From Alteromonas australica (GTDB taxonomy: Bacteria; Pseudomonadota; Gammaproteobacteria; Enterobacterales; Alteromonadaceae): a stretch of DNA of 64,000 bases. Shown piece after piece: positions 25,965-34,377 of this stretch (the stretch's first letter is position 1; every line of letters starts with the position of its first letter). The stretch covers positions 1,550,001-1,614,000 of the forward strand of contig NZ_CP008849.1 of assembly GCF_000730385.1 (NCBI RefSeq). Direction: 5' to 3'. The notes beneath the pieces were generated by a model. That model did not search any database. It saw nothing but the letters and a program-made list of their open reading frames with translations, and had not been told where the DNA came from. The translations under genes were made by a program, and so were the position numbers.

Positions 25965-26870
25965 ATGCAAAATTACGCTATCGGTACTCCTGGAAAGCCA
26001 TGGGGAACCAAAGAAAAAGAGTTATGGCTAGCAGCACAGGTTGTACAACGTAGTTATCATGATGAAGTGGTGCAACAACTTATGGGGATTGTCCCGACAG
26101 GGTTTAAGGTGGTGCAATATGGTTCGCTGCCATACGATGAAGAGCGCTATCCTTTGTACGCAATAGTACCTGAGTGCTTCGACAGCGCTAAGCCCTCAGC
26201 GCTGGTTACTGGAGGCGTGCACGGGTACGAAACAAGTGGTGTACAAGGAGCGCTTAAATTTATCAGAAATAACCTTTTGAACTATGCAAAAGATATAAAC
26301 CTAGTTGTGGTTCCTTGTGTGAGCCCTTGGGGGTATGAAACCATTAATAGATGGAATCCTTTGGCTATTGATCCTAATCGTTCCTTTTACACAGACTCCC
26401 CAGCGTCCGAATCATCACAATTAATGGCGTTTATTGCTTCACTAGAACAGACCTTTACGCTTCATATCGATTTACATGAAACAACCGATACGGATAATTC
26501 AGAATTTAGGCCAGCGCTGGCAGCGCGCGATGGAACGACGCATGATAATTGGAACATACCAGATGGTTTCTATACCGTTGCCAATACGACAAACCCCCAA
26601 CTCGATTTTCAAAAAGCGGTGATAGATGCTGTAAAAGTCGTCACACATATCGCCCCAGCAGATAGTGATGGCAAGATAATTGGTGCGCAAGTCGTTAGTG
26701 AAGGCGTGATTTGTTACGACAAGAAATCGCTTTATTTATGCGGAGGTATGACTGACGCAATGTACGTTACCACTACCGAAGTTTATCCAGATAGCAAGCA
26801 GGCGACCCCTGAGAACTGTAACGACGCGCAAGTGGCGGCGGTTTGTGCTTCACTAAACTTCATAAAATAG
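25965..26870 (+). CDS. M14 family zinc carboxypeptidase-like protein
   Basis: A 301-residue protein of the M14 superfamily. The zinc site is GGVHGYETSG (His86 and Glu89) with the third ligand probably His171 in HIDLHETTD. VPCVSPWGYETINRWNP and DPNRSF are typical substrate-site segments. There is no signal peptide, so it acts in the cytoplasm, perhaps as a cell-wall peptide or small amide hydrolase. It ends just before a hairpin terminator. The assignment to the superfamily is firm; the substrate is open. Confidence 0.82.
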   Translation: MQNYAIGTPGKPWGTKEKELWLAAQVVQRSYHDEVVQQLMGIVPTGFKVVQYGSLPYDEERYPLYAIVPECFDSAKPSALVTGGVHGYETSGVQGALKFIRNNLLNYAKDINLVVVPCVSPWGYETINRWNPLAIDPNRSFYTDSPASESSQLMAFIASLEQTFTLHIDLHETTDTDNSEFRPALAARDGTTHDNWNIPDGFYTVANTTNPQLDFQKAVIDAVKVVTHIAPADSDGKIIGAQVVSEGVICYDKKSLYLCGGMTDAMYVTTTEVYPDSKQATPENCNDAQVAAVCASLNFIK

Positions 26871-26905
26871 ACGCTTGAACGTTTAGACGTCTAGATGTAT
26901 ATTTA

Positions 26906-26928
26906 GCCTCCAGTAATAGGAGGCTTTT
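26906..26928 (+). terminator. Terminator overlapping the next ribosome binding site
   Basis: GCCTCC and GGAGGC pair around AGTAATA and are followed by five T. The 3' arm contains AGGAGG (26918-26923), the ribosome site of the gene starting at 26930, so termination and translation initiation share one hairpin. Confidence 0.75.
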
Positions 26929-26929
26929 T

Positions 26930-27142
26930 GTGTTTACATTTTCTGCTGTGATTTATGATGGGAATAAACAATCTTTAGTTCGTTATGACGGTAATGACGA
27001 AGAGGCGTTTGAGCGTTACCTCAATGAAAAGTATGGGTGCTATGTATGCCTCTGGTCGAATAAAGAGCTTAGCGAACGAGCGTTGACTACAATAAAATCC
27101 TCTGTTGCACTTAATGAGGCAGCAAAAATTAAGAGTGAGTAA
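26930..27142 (+). CDS. Small uncharacterised protein, 70 aa
   Basis: I do not recognise this protein. It is acidic, begins MFTFSAVIYDGNKQSLVRYDGN and has YGCYVCLWSNKEL in its middle. No signal peptide or membrane segment is seen. The GTG at 26930 has a perfect AGGAGG six bases upstream and is the only reasonable start. It shares an operon with the DUF1289 gene three bases downstream. The ribosome site is buried in the hairpin described at 26906-26928, which may limit its translation when read through from upstream. Confidence 0.65.
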   Translation: MFTFSAVIYDGNKQSLVRYDGNDEEAFERYLNEKYGCYVCLWSNKELSERALTTIKSSVALNEAAKIKSE

Positions 27143-27145
27143 ACG

Positions 27146-27322
27146 GTGCATATACCTTCTCCATGCATTGCACAATGCAAATTAAACGATGATAACGTGT
27201 GTATGGGGTGTCATCGAACGATGGAAGAAATCGCTAACTGGGCGGGGCTTTCGTCAAAAGACAAAGCCAATGTGTTAGCACGCCTTCATGCAAATACACA
27301 GTTAGAGTCCGACAATCAATAG
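27146..27322 (+). CDS. DUF1289 family protein
   Basis: A 58-residue protein with the four-cysteine DUF1289 pattern: SPCIAQCKLNDDNVCMGCHRT followed by MEEIANW. The cysteines probably bind a metal or Fe-S cluster, as proposed for this family; its role is unknown. The GTG at 27146 is the first possible start because an in-frame TAA ends at 27142, the same TAA that closes the preceding gene. The two genes therefore form a tight operon. Confidence 0.88.
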   Translation: MHIPSPCIAQCKLNDDNVCMGCHRTMEEIANWAGLSSKDKANVLARLHANTQLESDNQ

Positions 27323-27420
27323 CCTTGATACAGGAGAGCGATTTACCCCATCTCTCTACATAAACTTACGTCACACTCAAGTTACCTCATTTAAACTTTC
27401 CCAAAACAGATTGAAACAGA

Positions 27421-27512
27421 TTGGACAGTCAAAACAAGTTGGACAGTCAAAACAGATTGGACAGTCACTTTTAGGTTGGCAAAGCAAGTTGGACAGTCAC
27501 TTTTAGGTTGGC
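27421..27512 (+). repeat. Four TTGGACAGTC repeats upstream of dusC
   Basis: Exact copies start at 27421, 27439, 27457 and 27489, all on the plus strand. The last two are part of a 24-base direct repeat that runs from TTGGACAGTC through CACTTTTAGGTTGGC (27457-27480 and 27489-27512). The 331-base gap 27323-27653 holds no gene. Confidence 0.92.
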
Positions 27513-27653
27513 GGATAAAGCAGACAACGAAGCTTCTCACACTGCGACGTGAAAACTTTCTTTTAAGTTCGTGATATTCATGGTCACCCACATGCCATTT
27601 TGATACACTCTCGCGCCGAAATTTTGACCTTACTACTAGCGAATTAGCACACA

Positions 27654-28598
27654 ATGAAAATTATGTTAGCGCCGATGGAAGGCGTAGTTGATCATCTAAT
27701 GCGAGATATGCTCACCCGAGTAGGTGGGTATGATCAATGTGTAACTGAATTCGTGAGGGTTGTGGATCAAAAACTGCCTAAGAAAACATTTTATCGCCTG
27801 TGCCCTGAATTGCATCATGGTGGAAAAACACCCTCGGGTGTTCCCGTTCGTGTGCAACTGTTAGGGCAGCACCCGCAGTGGCTGGCTGAAAACGCGGAAA
27901 CTGCCATAGAGTTGGGCTCTCCTGGTGTAGATTTAAACTTTGGGTGCCCTGCTAAAACGGTAAACAAAAGCAAGGGTGGGGCGGTTTTACTTAAAGAAAC
28001 TCAAGCGCTTTACGATATTGTTAAAGCTGTTCGAGATGCGGTTCCTTCCCATATACCAGTGTCGGCTAAAATTCGATTGGGTTTCGAGGATAAGAGCTTA
28101 GCCGTAGATAATGCAATGGCTATTACAGAGGCAGGTGCTTCTGAGCTTGTCGTCCACGCGCGAACCAAAACGGAAGGGTATAAGCCCCCCGCTTATTGGG
28201 AGTGGATAGCAAAAATAAAGCAGCACACTTCTATTCCTCTCGTGGCAAACGGCGAAATATGGAGTGCTTCTGATGCTAAACGATGCCAAGACGAATCTCA
28301 TTGTACGAATTTAATGGTCGGACGAGGGGCCTTGGCATTACCCAATTTAGCTTTGTGTATTAAAAACAATGAAGCGCCCATGGCATGGAAAGATCTGGCC
28401 TCACTGCTTATCCAGTATTCCGGTTACGAAATATTTGGAGATAAAGGCAAATACTATCCTAACCGGTTAAAGCAGTGGTGTGGATACCTAAAAAGGCAAT
28501 ATCCTGAAGCCGAATTATTATTTAACGATATTCGCAGGCTCACGCAATCACAAGATATTGTAAAGGTTTTATCAGAGCACGCCGGTATAGCGCTGTAA
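27654..28598 (+). CDS. dusC: tRNA-dihydrouridine(16) synthase
   Basis: DusC reduces a uridine in the D-loop of tRNA using FMN and NADPH. It follows E. coli DusC closely: MLAPMEGVVDHLMRDMLT, TEFVRVVDQ, PVRVQLLGQ, the catalytic Cys98 in LNFGCPAKTVN, HARTKTEGY, VANGEIW and VGRGALALPNL. The usual NCGCP is NFGCP here, which keeps the catalytic cysteine. The 314-residue length is normal. It stands alone, with a repeat array upstream. Confidence 0.94.
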   Translation: MKIMLAPMEGVVDHLMRDMLTRVGGYDQCVTEFVRVVDQKLPKKTFYRLCPELHHGGKTPSGVPVRVQLLGQHPQWLAENAETAIELGSPGVDLNFGCPAKTVNKSKGGAVLLKETQALYDIVKAVRDAVPSHIPVSAKIRLGFEDKSLAVDNAMAITEAGASELVVHARTKTEGYKPPAYWEWIAKIKQHTSIPLVANGEIWSASDAKRCQDESHCTNLMVGRGALALPNLALCIKNNEAPMAWKDLASLLIQYSGYEIFGDKGKYYPNRLKQWCGYLKRQYPEAELLFNDIRRLTQSQDIVKVLSEHAGIAL

Positions 28599-28704
28599 CT
28601 GTATCAGTAACTAAACTTGTTTATTTCCCTATATTTAGCATAATCGTTTTCAACGCTAATTTATTTTGCGTTATTAAAAATAACTAAATATGTCTGGGGA
28701 AATC

Positions 28705-30138
28705 ATGAACGTCCAACCAAGTAAGCTATTTCTAGCTGCTGCTTGCATGTGTACGATTGCGTTGTTGGGGTGTAATGACGCGCAAAACAAAGAGCAAAAG
28801 CCGAAAGATAAAGTCACTATAAATGAAAATCCATATCCGAGTACGTACACGCCTATTGAAGGCAAACCAACGTTAATCACAAATGTCACCATACTTGATG
28901 GAATAGGCAATAAAATTGATAAGGGCGCGGTTCTATTTTCTGATGGGAAGATTGTAGGCTTGAGTACAACGCCACTTGGTGAGTCGCTACCTGCACCTGA
29001 TAATGTGATGGTGATTGATGGAGAAGGGAAGTGGGTAACGCCTGGGATCATCGACAACCATAGCCATTTAGGTGTTTATCCTTCTCCTTCGACAAAGTCT
29101 CATTCTGATGGCAATGAAATGACCAGCCCTGTTACCGCGCAAGTATGGGCTGAACATTCAGTGTGGCCACAAGATCCGGGGTTTACTCGCGCGCTAGCGG
29201 GAGGGGTAACGACGCTTCAAATTCTTCCAGGTAGTGCAAACTTAGTCGGTGGTCGTTCAGTTGTGTTAAAAAATGTACCAAACCGAACCATGCAATCTAT
29301 GAAATTCCCAGACGCCCCGTATGGCATGAAAATGGCCTGTGGCGAAAACCCCAAACGTGTTTATGGTCAAAAAGGCGGCCCTATGACCAGAATGGGGAAC
29401 GTAGCTGGGTATCGTCAAGCATGGGCAGATGCACAGGATTATATACGTAAGTGGGAGCGTTACGAGCGTGATTTCGATGCAGGGAAATCCCCCACGCCAC
29501 CGAAACGAGACCTAAAGCTAGAAACACTCGCAGGGGTATTAAAAGGTGATATTCTCGTACACATGCATTGCTATCGTGCCGACGAAATGACAGTGATGAT
29601 GGATGTCATGAAAGAGTTCAATTATAAAATTGGAACATTCCATCACGCCGTGGAAGCCTACAAAATTGCTGATACCCTAAAAGAAAACCAAGTTTGCTCA
29701 GCCATGTGGGCCGATTGGTGGGGGTTCAAAATGGAAGCTTACGATGGAATTCGAGAAAATATTCCAGCTGTGCATGCCGCCGGAGCATGCGCCATTGTTC
29801 ACTCTGACAGTGATTTGGGTATACAAAGGTTGAATCAAGAAGCCGCAAAAGCGTGGTCTGATGGCAAACGAGCCGGGCTAAATATCTCTAAGGAAGAAGC
29901 GTGGATATGGTTAGCCGCCAATCCTGCTAAATCATTAGGAATTTTTGATCAAACAGGCTCTTTAGAAGCGGGTAAGCAAGCGGACATCGTTCTCTGGAGT
30001 GGGGACCCGTTTTCTACCTATACCAAAGCAGAACGTGTGTTTATTGATGGCGGTTTAGCATACGCTTTAGACGCTCAGCAAGATTGGCCTGTAAGCGATT
30101 TTGAAATTGGACAAGTAGGTGAAGGAGACAGCAAATGA
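28705..30138 (+). CDS. Amidohydrolase lipoprotein
   Basis: The first 23 residues are a lipoprotein signal ending in IALLGC, with Cys23 as the lipid anchor, so the enzyme is exported. The amidohydrolase domain has the metal motif HSH at residues 119-121 (IIDNHSHLG) and GVTTLQILPGSANLVGG, with later histidines in HMHCYRADE, TFHHAVEAYK and AIVHSDSD. It resembles imidazolonepropionase-like or secreted dipeptidase-like amidohydrolases. The ATG at 28705 follows GGGGA. It overlaps the next gene by four bases; the two probably work as a pair. Confidence 0.87.
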   Translation: MNVQPSKLFLAAACMCTIALLGCNDAQNKEQKPKDKVTINENPYPSTYTPIEGKPTLITNVTILDGIGNKIDKGAVLFSDGKIVGLSTTPLGESLPAPDNVMVIDGEGKWVTPGIIDNHSHLGVYPSPSTKSHSDGNEMTSPVTAQVWAEHSVWPQDPGFTRALAGGVTTLQILPGSANLVGGRSVVLKNVPNRTMQSMKFPDAPYGMKMACGENPKRVYGQKGGPMTRMGNVAGYRQAWADAQDYIRKWERYERDFDAGKSPTPPKRDLKLETLAGVLKGDILVHMHCYRADEMTVMMDVMKEFNYKIGTFHHAVEAYKIADTLKENQVCSAMWADWWGFKMEAYDGIRENIPAVHAAGACAIVHSDSDLGIQRLNQEAAKAWSDGKRAGLNISKEEAWIWLAANPAKSLGIFDQTGSLEAGKQADIVLWSGDPFSTYTKAERVFIDGGLAYALDAQQDWPVSDFEIGQVGEGDSK

Positions 30139-31409
30139 AGCGTTTAATTGTAATAGCATTAGCGATGCTATCCATTCATTCTACCTATGCAGAAAAACTC
30201 GCATTAGTTGGGGCTAAAATTCATACCATGAGTGAACAGGGAGTGATTGAAAAAGGCAGTGTTCTTGTCAGTGATGGAAATATTGTTTCTGTCATTGAGG
30301 GAACAGAAGTTCCTTCAGAATATCGGGTGGTGGATGTTTCTGGAAAAGTTATTTCCCCAGGGTTCATTGGCGCGTTGACGTCGTTAGGGCTCGTTGAGGT
30401 TTCCTCTTCATCTGGCGTGGTAGATGCGAGTATCGAAACATCGCCTATTACTAAAACAGGTGCGGCACTCGACGTCAGTTATGGTATTAATCCAGACTCG
30501 TCACTATTTGAGATCACACGATTAGAAGGCATGACAGCTGCGGCAACCGGTATGATGGGGGGGCATTTCCTGTTTAACGGACAGGGTGCTGTCATTTCTC
30601 TAGACGGTGATGAGCCTGTAATAAAGTCACAAGCTTTTATTTCAGTTGACGTGGGCGGTCAAGGAGCAGAAGTGGCAGGAGGCTCCCGCGCTTCTTTATG
30701 GGTAATGTTAGAAAAAGTTATCAACGAAGCGGCGAGTACCAAAAGTAATGTGACATCAACCACGCCATGGTTTGGACTTAGTTCTCGTGAAGATTTACCG
30801 GTGATTAAACAGGTTATAGCCGGTGATATTCCACTGTTTATGAAAGCAGACCGTGCTGCTGACATACGCCAGGTTATTGCGTTTAAGAAGCGACACCCAA
30901 GCATTAATCTCGTGTTGGTTCATGGAGTAGAAGCTTGGCGTGAAGCAAAGGCGCTTGCAGAAGCGAAAATCCCCGTCATCATTGACCCAGAGTACAATCT
31001 ACCTGGCGGTTTTGACCAAATGGGTGCAACGTTGGCAAACGCGGCTCGATTAGAACAAGCCGGCGTTGAAGTTGCTATCGGTATGGATACCCATAATATT
31101 AGGTTAGCAGCGCAACATGCAGGAAATGCAGTTGCCAATGGCCTTTCTTATGAGGCAGGTCTTGCTAGCCTTACACGGGTTCCAGCTAAAATTCTCGGGT
31201 TGGACAGTCAAATAGGTGTACTTGCAAAGGACGCTCGTGCAGATATCGTCGTTTGGAGTGGCGACCCTTTAGAAGTAACGGAAGCGGCTGAAATGGTGAT
31301 TATCAACGGACAATTTGTGGACATGGAGTCTCGTCAAACAAAATTAAGAGACAGATATCTTTCTCTTATGCAAAGTGACGCTAAAAAGCCTTCCTACTAC
31401 TATCGATAA
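30135..31409 (+). CDS. Secreted amidohydrolase-like protein lacking the HxH metal motif
   Basis: A cleavable signal peptide (about residues 1-19, ending in STYA) precedes an amidohydrolase-type fold: GSVLVSDGNIVSVIEG, VISPGFIGALTSLG, a middle region and the C-terminal AKILGLDSQIGVLAKDARADIVVWSGDPLEV. Where active family members have PGFIDxHxH, this protein has PGFIGALTS, so the first two metal ligands are missing. It may be an inactive partner of the preceding lipoprotein enzyme. A TTGGACAGTC motif at 31200-31209 reads LDSQ in frame at a place where homologues often have similar residues. Confidence 0.83.
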   Translation: MKRLIVIALAMLSIHSTYAEKLALVGAKIHTMSEQGVIEKGSVLVSDGNIVSVIEGTEVPSEYRVVDVSGKVISPGFIGALTSLGLVEVSSSSGVVDASIETSPITKTGAALDVSYGINPDSSLFEITRLEGMTAAATGMMGGHFLFNGQGAVISLDGDEPVIKSQAFISVDVGGQGAEVAGGSRASLWVMLEKVINEAASTKSNVTSTTPWFGLSSREDLPVIKQVIAGDIPLFMKADRAADIRQVIAFKKRHPSINLVLVHGVEAWREAKALAEAKIPVIIDPEYNLPGGFDQMGATLANAARLEQAGVEVAIGMDTHNIRLAAQHAGNAVANGLSYEAGLASLTRVPAKILGLDSQIGVLAKDARADIVVWSGDPLEVTEAAEMVIINGQFVDMESRQTKLRDRYLSLMQSDAKKPSYYYR

Positions 31410-31415
31410 CTCAGA

Positions 31416-31447
31416 TTGGACAGTCTAATTCAGTAATGACTGTCCAA
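31416..31447. repeat. Inverted pair of TTGGACAGTC repeats
   Basis: TTGGACAGTC (31416-31425) and GACTGTCCAA (31438-31447) can form a ten-base-pair hairpin with a twelve-base loop, just after the amidohydrolase pair and downstream of the RAYT gene. Confidence 0.85.
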
Positions 31448-31473
31448 CTAGGAAGCCTAAGGTAAGTGTTTGT

Positions 31474-31512
31474 AAAAAGGGACAGTCAAACTTTGTTTTG
31501 ACTGTCCCTTTT
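31474..31512. repeat. Long GGGACAGTC hairpin near the RAYT gene, also a likely terminator
   Basis: AAAAAGGGACAGTCAAA and TTTTGACTGTCCCTTTTT form a stem of about 17 base pairs around a short loop, with a T-rich 3' side on each strand. The core is a variant of the dispersed repeat (GGGACAGTC instead of TTGGACAGTC). It would also act as a terminator for the amidohydrolase operon. Confidence 0.85.
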
Positions 31513-31635
31513 TGTTCCTCTTTTTCATCATTCCTATTTCGAATTCAACAAAAAAGCGATCGGCAATTGGAAGACAGAATATTGAAGGGCTAGAAGTAAG
31601 CTGATTTAGCGAGGGTGATCAACGGTAGTAGGTGT

Positions 31636-31661
31636 AAGGGCTATTGAAAATAGCCCTTTTT
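31636..31661 (+). terminator. Second hairpin terminator 3' of the RAYT gene
   Basis: AAGGGCTA and TAGCCCTT pair around TTGAAAA, followed by T residues on the plus strand. It lies between the repeat hairpin and the RAYT stop codon. Confidence 0.75.
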
Positions 31662-31702
31662 AGAGAGTAGCGAGGTGTTTAGCTGTTCGACGTGATTCAA
31701 GC

Positions 31703-32686
31703 TCACATCAAATACCGTGTTGCATTGGTAACATTGGGCGTTCTCCCGTACTGGCACTGCTCAGCGAAGTCTACAATAGCAATGGGCGTCCCGATCGGGC
31801 CTGAAAACGTGTCTTCCAACTGGCAAGAAATCGTTAACCAGGCCGGCGCCTCCAACTCTAGCCTATCTAATATAGGTTGTAGTGAGGAGCTAATTGTTCC
31901 TTTCTTGTCATTTCTTACGTACCTGCCGGTTTCATCAACCAAACTTAAATAGCTATCTAGCGTGATAGGCAGTGCAGAGCGACCTCGTTTATCAATGCAG
32001 CCTGAAAAAGGCTTTAAAAATAAGGGCGATTTTCTTGCTCGACGAGCATTGATGCGGTACTTCACGCTGGTGAAGTCTGATTCTTCAGGCGTGGGCGCAA
32101 GATTGGCGCGAACAGGGTTTAAATCTGTATATGCCATTGCTGCTATTAGCGCTTTCTCATTCAAAAGCGCCTGAGACCTAAATCTTCGTTCCCAAAAGTA
32201 ACCTTTGCAGTCGTCTTCTTTATTCGCTTTGCGTGCAATGTACTCGTTTAAAAGACGCATAAACCAGCTGACAGAGCACAATCGGCGGCGATATTCTTCA
32301 GCATACTCTAGCAAAATTTTTTCTTCTGCTTCGCTAAATGCTTGATCGTCAATATCATCTAAGTAGCGTTGGACCAATGGAGGGCATTTATAAAAGTTTC
32401 GCCATCTATTGAATACTTCTCTCACACTCCAATCTTTGACCCGTTCTCGATTAACGAAAAGGACAACGTGGGTATGATTGTGCATGACTGCATATGCACA
32501 TAGTTCTATTGAAAATGAGCTGGAAAGCAAATGAAGTCGGTCTTCAATCCACTTTCTTCTATGCTCAAAGTTTCTACCAGTTTCATTATCACAACCACAC
32601 AAGTATGACTGCCTAACACAACGAGTAGTGCAGTGATAGTATGGGGTGACGTCTACATTAACTTGCTTATACCGAGGTAAGGGCAT
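31703..32686 (-). CDS. REP-associated tyrosine transposase (RAYT, Y1_Tnp family)
   Basis: RAYTs are single-copy relatives of IS200/IS605 transposases that cut single-stranded palindromic repeats and are thought to disperse REP-type sequences. This 327-residue protein has the HUH motif in MHNHTHVVLF (His71 and His73), the probable catalytic Tyr149 in LLNEYIARKAN and the family signature YFWERRFRSQALL followed by AYTDLNPVRANL. The ATG follows GGAGA. The C-terminal 120 residues are less conserved and may bind DNA. No terminal inverted repeats or target duplication are seen. Inverted pairs of the GGACAGTC repeat lie just downstream, which makes this the best candidate for the enzyme behind that repeat family. 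Confidence 0.9.
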   Translation of the reverse strand: MPLPRYKQVNVDVTPYYHCTTRCVRQSYLCGCDNETGRNFEHRRKWIEDRLHLLSSSFSIELCAYAVMHNHTHVVLFVNRERVKDWSVREVFNRWRNFYKCPPLVQRYLDDIDDQAFSEAEEKILLEYAEEYRRRLCSVSWFMRLLNEYIARKANKEDDCKGYFWERRFRSQALLNEKALIAAMAYTDLNPVRANLAPTPEESDFTSVKYRINARRARKSPLFLKPFSGCIDKRGRSALPITLDSYLSLVDETGRYVRNDKKGTISSSLQPILDRLELEAPAWLTISCQLEDTFSGPIGTPIAIVDFAEQCQYGRTPNVTNATRYLM

Positions 32687-32762
32687 ATCCGTATCTCCAA
32701 TGCGAATTAAAGATGATTATGCGCCCTTCTTCGGAAGATACTACTGTGCTTCAGTACGGTTT

Positions 32763-32948
32763 TTATACATAAGTGTCGATTGTTGAACCCACACGAGAAT
32801 CAGATGAAGGGGCTGAGGCACTTGCTTCAGACGTTGTACGCACCTCTTGTGAAGGCTCCTGTCGGCGTTCTATAGGCTGTCGTGGATCTTGAGTGGTGTT
32901 TTGAACCACTGTAGACACGGGTGTCGCGTTGGTAGATGAAACGTCCAT
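32763..32948 (-). CDS. Small disordered protein, 61 aa
   Basis: I do not recognise this protein. It is rich in Ser, Thr, Pro, Gln and Glu, with no hydrophobic core, signal or cysteine, and looks intrinsically disordered. A strong ribosome site AGGAGGG lies four bases before the ATG, which is the main reason to believe it is translated. It stands alone between the RAYT gene and tesA, facing the same way as both. Confidence 0.55.
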   Translation of the reverse strand: MDVSSTNATPVSTVVQNTTQDPRQPIERRQEPSQEVRTTSEASASAPSSDSRVGSTIDTYV

Positions 32949-33015
32949 AAACCCTCCTCGATGATTGTTACTAAGTTAAATCAAAATCGTCGGTAAGTTT
33001 AGCACATAATTCGGG

Positions 33016-33663
33016 TTAATTATCGAACAGCGGCATTAATTGTCTATGCATAAACTCAGCGATCAAAGCCTGTGCTTCTGCATTTGGATGAATGCCGTCT
33101 CGCTGCATCAACGACGTGTCGAGCGCAATATTTTGCAAGAAAAAGGGAATAACCGGCACATTAAGTTCTTCACCAACCCTGTCAAAACTCTCACCAAACA
33201 TGTTGGTATAGCGTTTGCCGTAATTTGTAGGTATTTGCATATCTTGCAAAAACACCTTGGCGTCAGCGGATTGTGCTATTTTCACGAGCGCAACCAAATT
33301 ACTTCTAATTTTTTTTACGTTGTGCCCTTGTAGGCCATCGTTCCCCCCGAGTTCAATAAGTACATGGGAGGGCTGGTGTTGGGTTAACAACCTGGGTAGT
33401 CTCGCTAATCCGCCATCCGTCGTTTCACCACTTACCGCAGCATTTACAATATCAATCGGAATGTTCTCGTCTCGCCACGTATTTTGTAACAAACTTACCC
33501 AACCTTCTTCTTGCCTTAAACCATAGGCAGCCGATAGGCTATCGCCAAGTATCAGTAATTTCGCGTTAGGCTCTTTTTCATCACTATCATGTTGATCTGA
33601 CTGAGCAAATGTGGGTATTAAAAGTAAAAAGACGAACGCAATGTTGCGCAAACTATAAAACAC
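33016..33663 (-). CDS. tesA: Acyl-CoA thioesterase I / lysophospholipase (SGNH hydrolase)
   Basis: This periplasmic SGNH hydrolase begins with a signal peptide (residues about 1-21). The catalytic serine is Ser42 in LILGDSLSAAYG; the block III motif ELGGNDGLQG and the catalytic Asp/His pair in RDGIHPN complete the site. Its gene is divergent from ybbA-ybbP, the same order as in E. coli, which supports the tesA call. The start is a GTG at 33663; a TTG codon four positions later would give an equally good signal peptide. Confidence 0.92.
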   Translation of the reverse strand: MFYSLRNIAFVFLLLIPTFAQSDQHDSDEKEPNAKLLILGDSLSAAYGLRQEEGWVSLLQNTWRDENIPIDIVNAAVSGETTDGGLARLPRLLTQHQPSHVLIELGGNDGLQGHNVKKIRSNLVALVKIAQSADAKVFLQDMQIPTNYGKRYTNMFGESFDRVGEELNVPVIPFFLQNIALDTSLMQRDGIHPNAEAQALIAEFMHRQLMPLFDN

Positions 33664-33669
33664 GAATTG

Positions 33670-34377
33670 ATGACCTCTATGATTAAAACATCTAAAGTAA
33701 CGAAAGTAGTCTCTACGAGTGAGGGTGAACTTCAGATCCTTAGCCCAATTTCCTTTGAAGTCAAGGCAGGTGAGTCTATTGCAATAATTGGTGCGTCAGG
33801 ATCAGGAAAATCTACGCTTTTAGGATTGCTTGCCGGCTTGGATGAGTCAACGAATGGAGAAATTTGGTTGAACGGGGCGCCCCTCCACACTATGGGTGAA
33901 GAGGAAAGAGCTGTATTTAGAGGGCAGCATGTTGGCTTTATTTTTCAAAGTTTTATGCTGGTACAGAGTTTAACCGCACTTGAAAACGTCATGCTCCCCG
34001 CAGAAATAGCGGGCTTGTCTAATGCTAAGCAACGGGCAATGGATATCTTAAGCGACGTAGGATTAAGTCATAGAGCGCACCATTTTCCAAATCAGTTATC
34101 CGGAGGAGAGCAACAGCGAGTGGCAATCGCTAGGGCGTTTATCACTTCGCCAAAAATCTTATTTGCTGATGAACCTACTGGTAACCTGGATGCAAAAAAC
34201 AGTGAAAAAGTTGAAGGCTTGCTGTTCAAAATGAATAGGGAAAAGGGCACGACGCTTGTGTTAGTAACCCATGACAATAATTTGGCAGCGAAATGTGATC
34301 GTCAGTTAACCATGACAGCCGGTGAGCTATCTGAGACCAGGCAATCCACTCACCCCGTAGACCGTGAGGTAGTCTAA
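33670..34377 (+). CDS. ybbA: ABC transporter ATP-binding protein YbbA
   Basis: A LolD/MacB-type ATPase of about 235 residues. Walker A is GASGSGKST, the signature LSGGEQQRVAIARAF and Walker B LFADEPTGNLD. It matches E. coli YbbA through VGFIFQSFML and EEERAVFRGQH. It pairs with the large permease YbbP, whose start follows the stop codon immediately. Such pairs act on lipids or on protein release at the inner membrane; the substrate is unknown. Candidate starts lie at 33667, 33670 and 33679, none with a clear ribosome site. Confidence 0.92.
   Translation: MTSMIKTSKVTKVVSTSEGELQILSPISFEVKAGESIAIIGASGSGKSTLLGLLAGLDESTNGEIWLNGAPLHTMGEEERAVFRGQHVGFIFQSFMLVQSLTALENVMLPAEIAGLSNAKQRAMDILSDVGLSHRAHHFPNQLSGGEQQRVAIARAFITSPKILFADEPTGNLDAKNSEKVEGLLFKMNREKGTTLVLVTHDNNLAAKCDRQLTMTAGELSETRQSTHPVDREVV

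Noticed and set aside
27391..27654. Open frame on the minus strand upstream of dusC
   Set aside because: Its C-terminal part is antisense repeat sequence (VQSVLTVQ pattern) and it would cover the dusC upstream region.
31410..32760. Intact insertion sequence around the transposase-like gene
   Set aside because: No terminal inverted repeats or target duplication; the protein is of the RAYT type, which is normally single-copy and not part of an IS.
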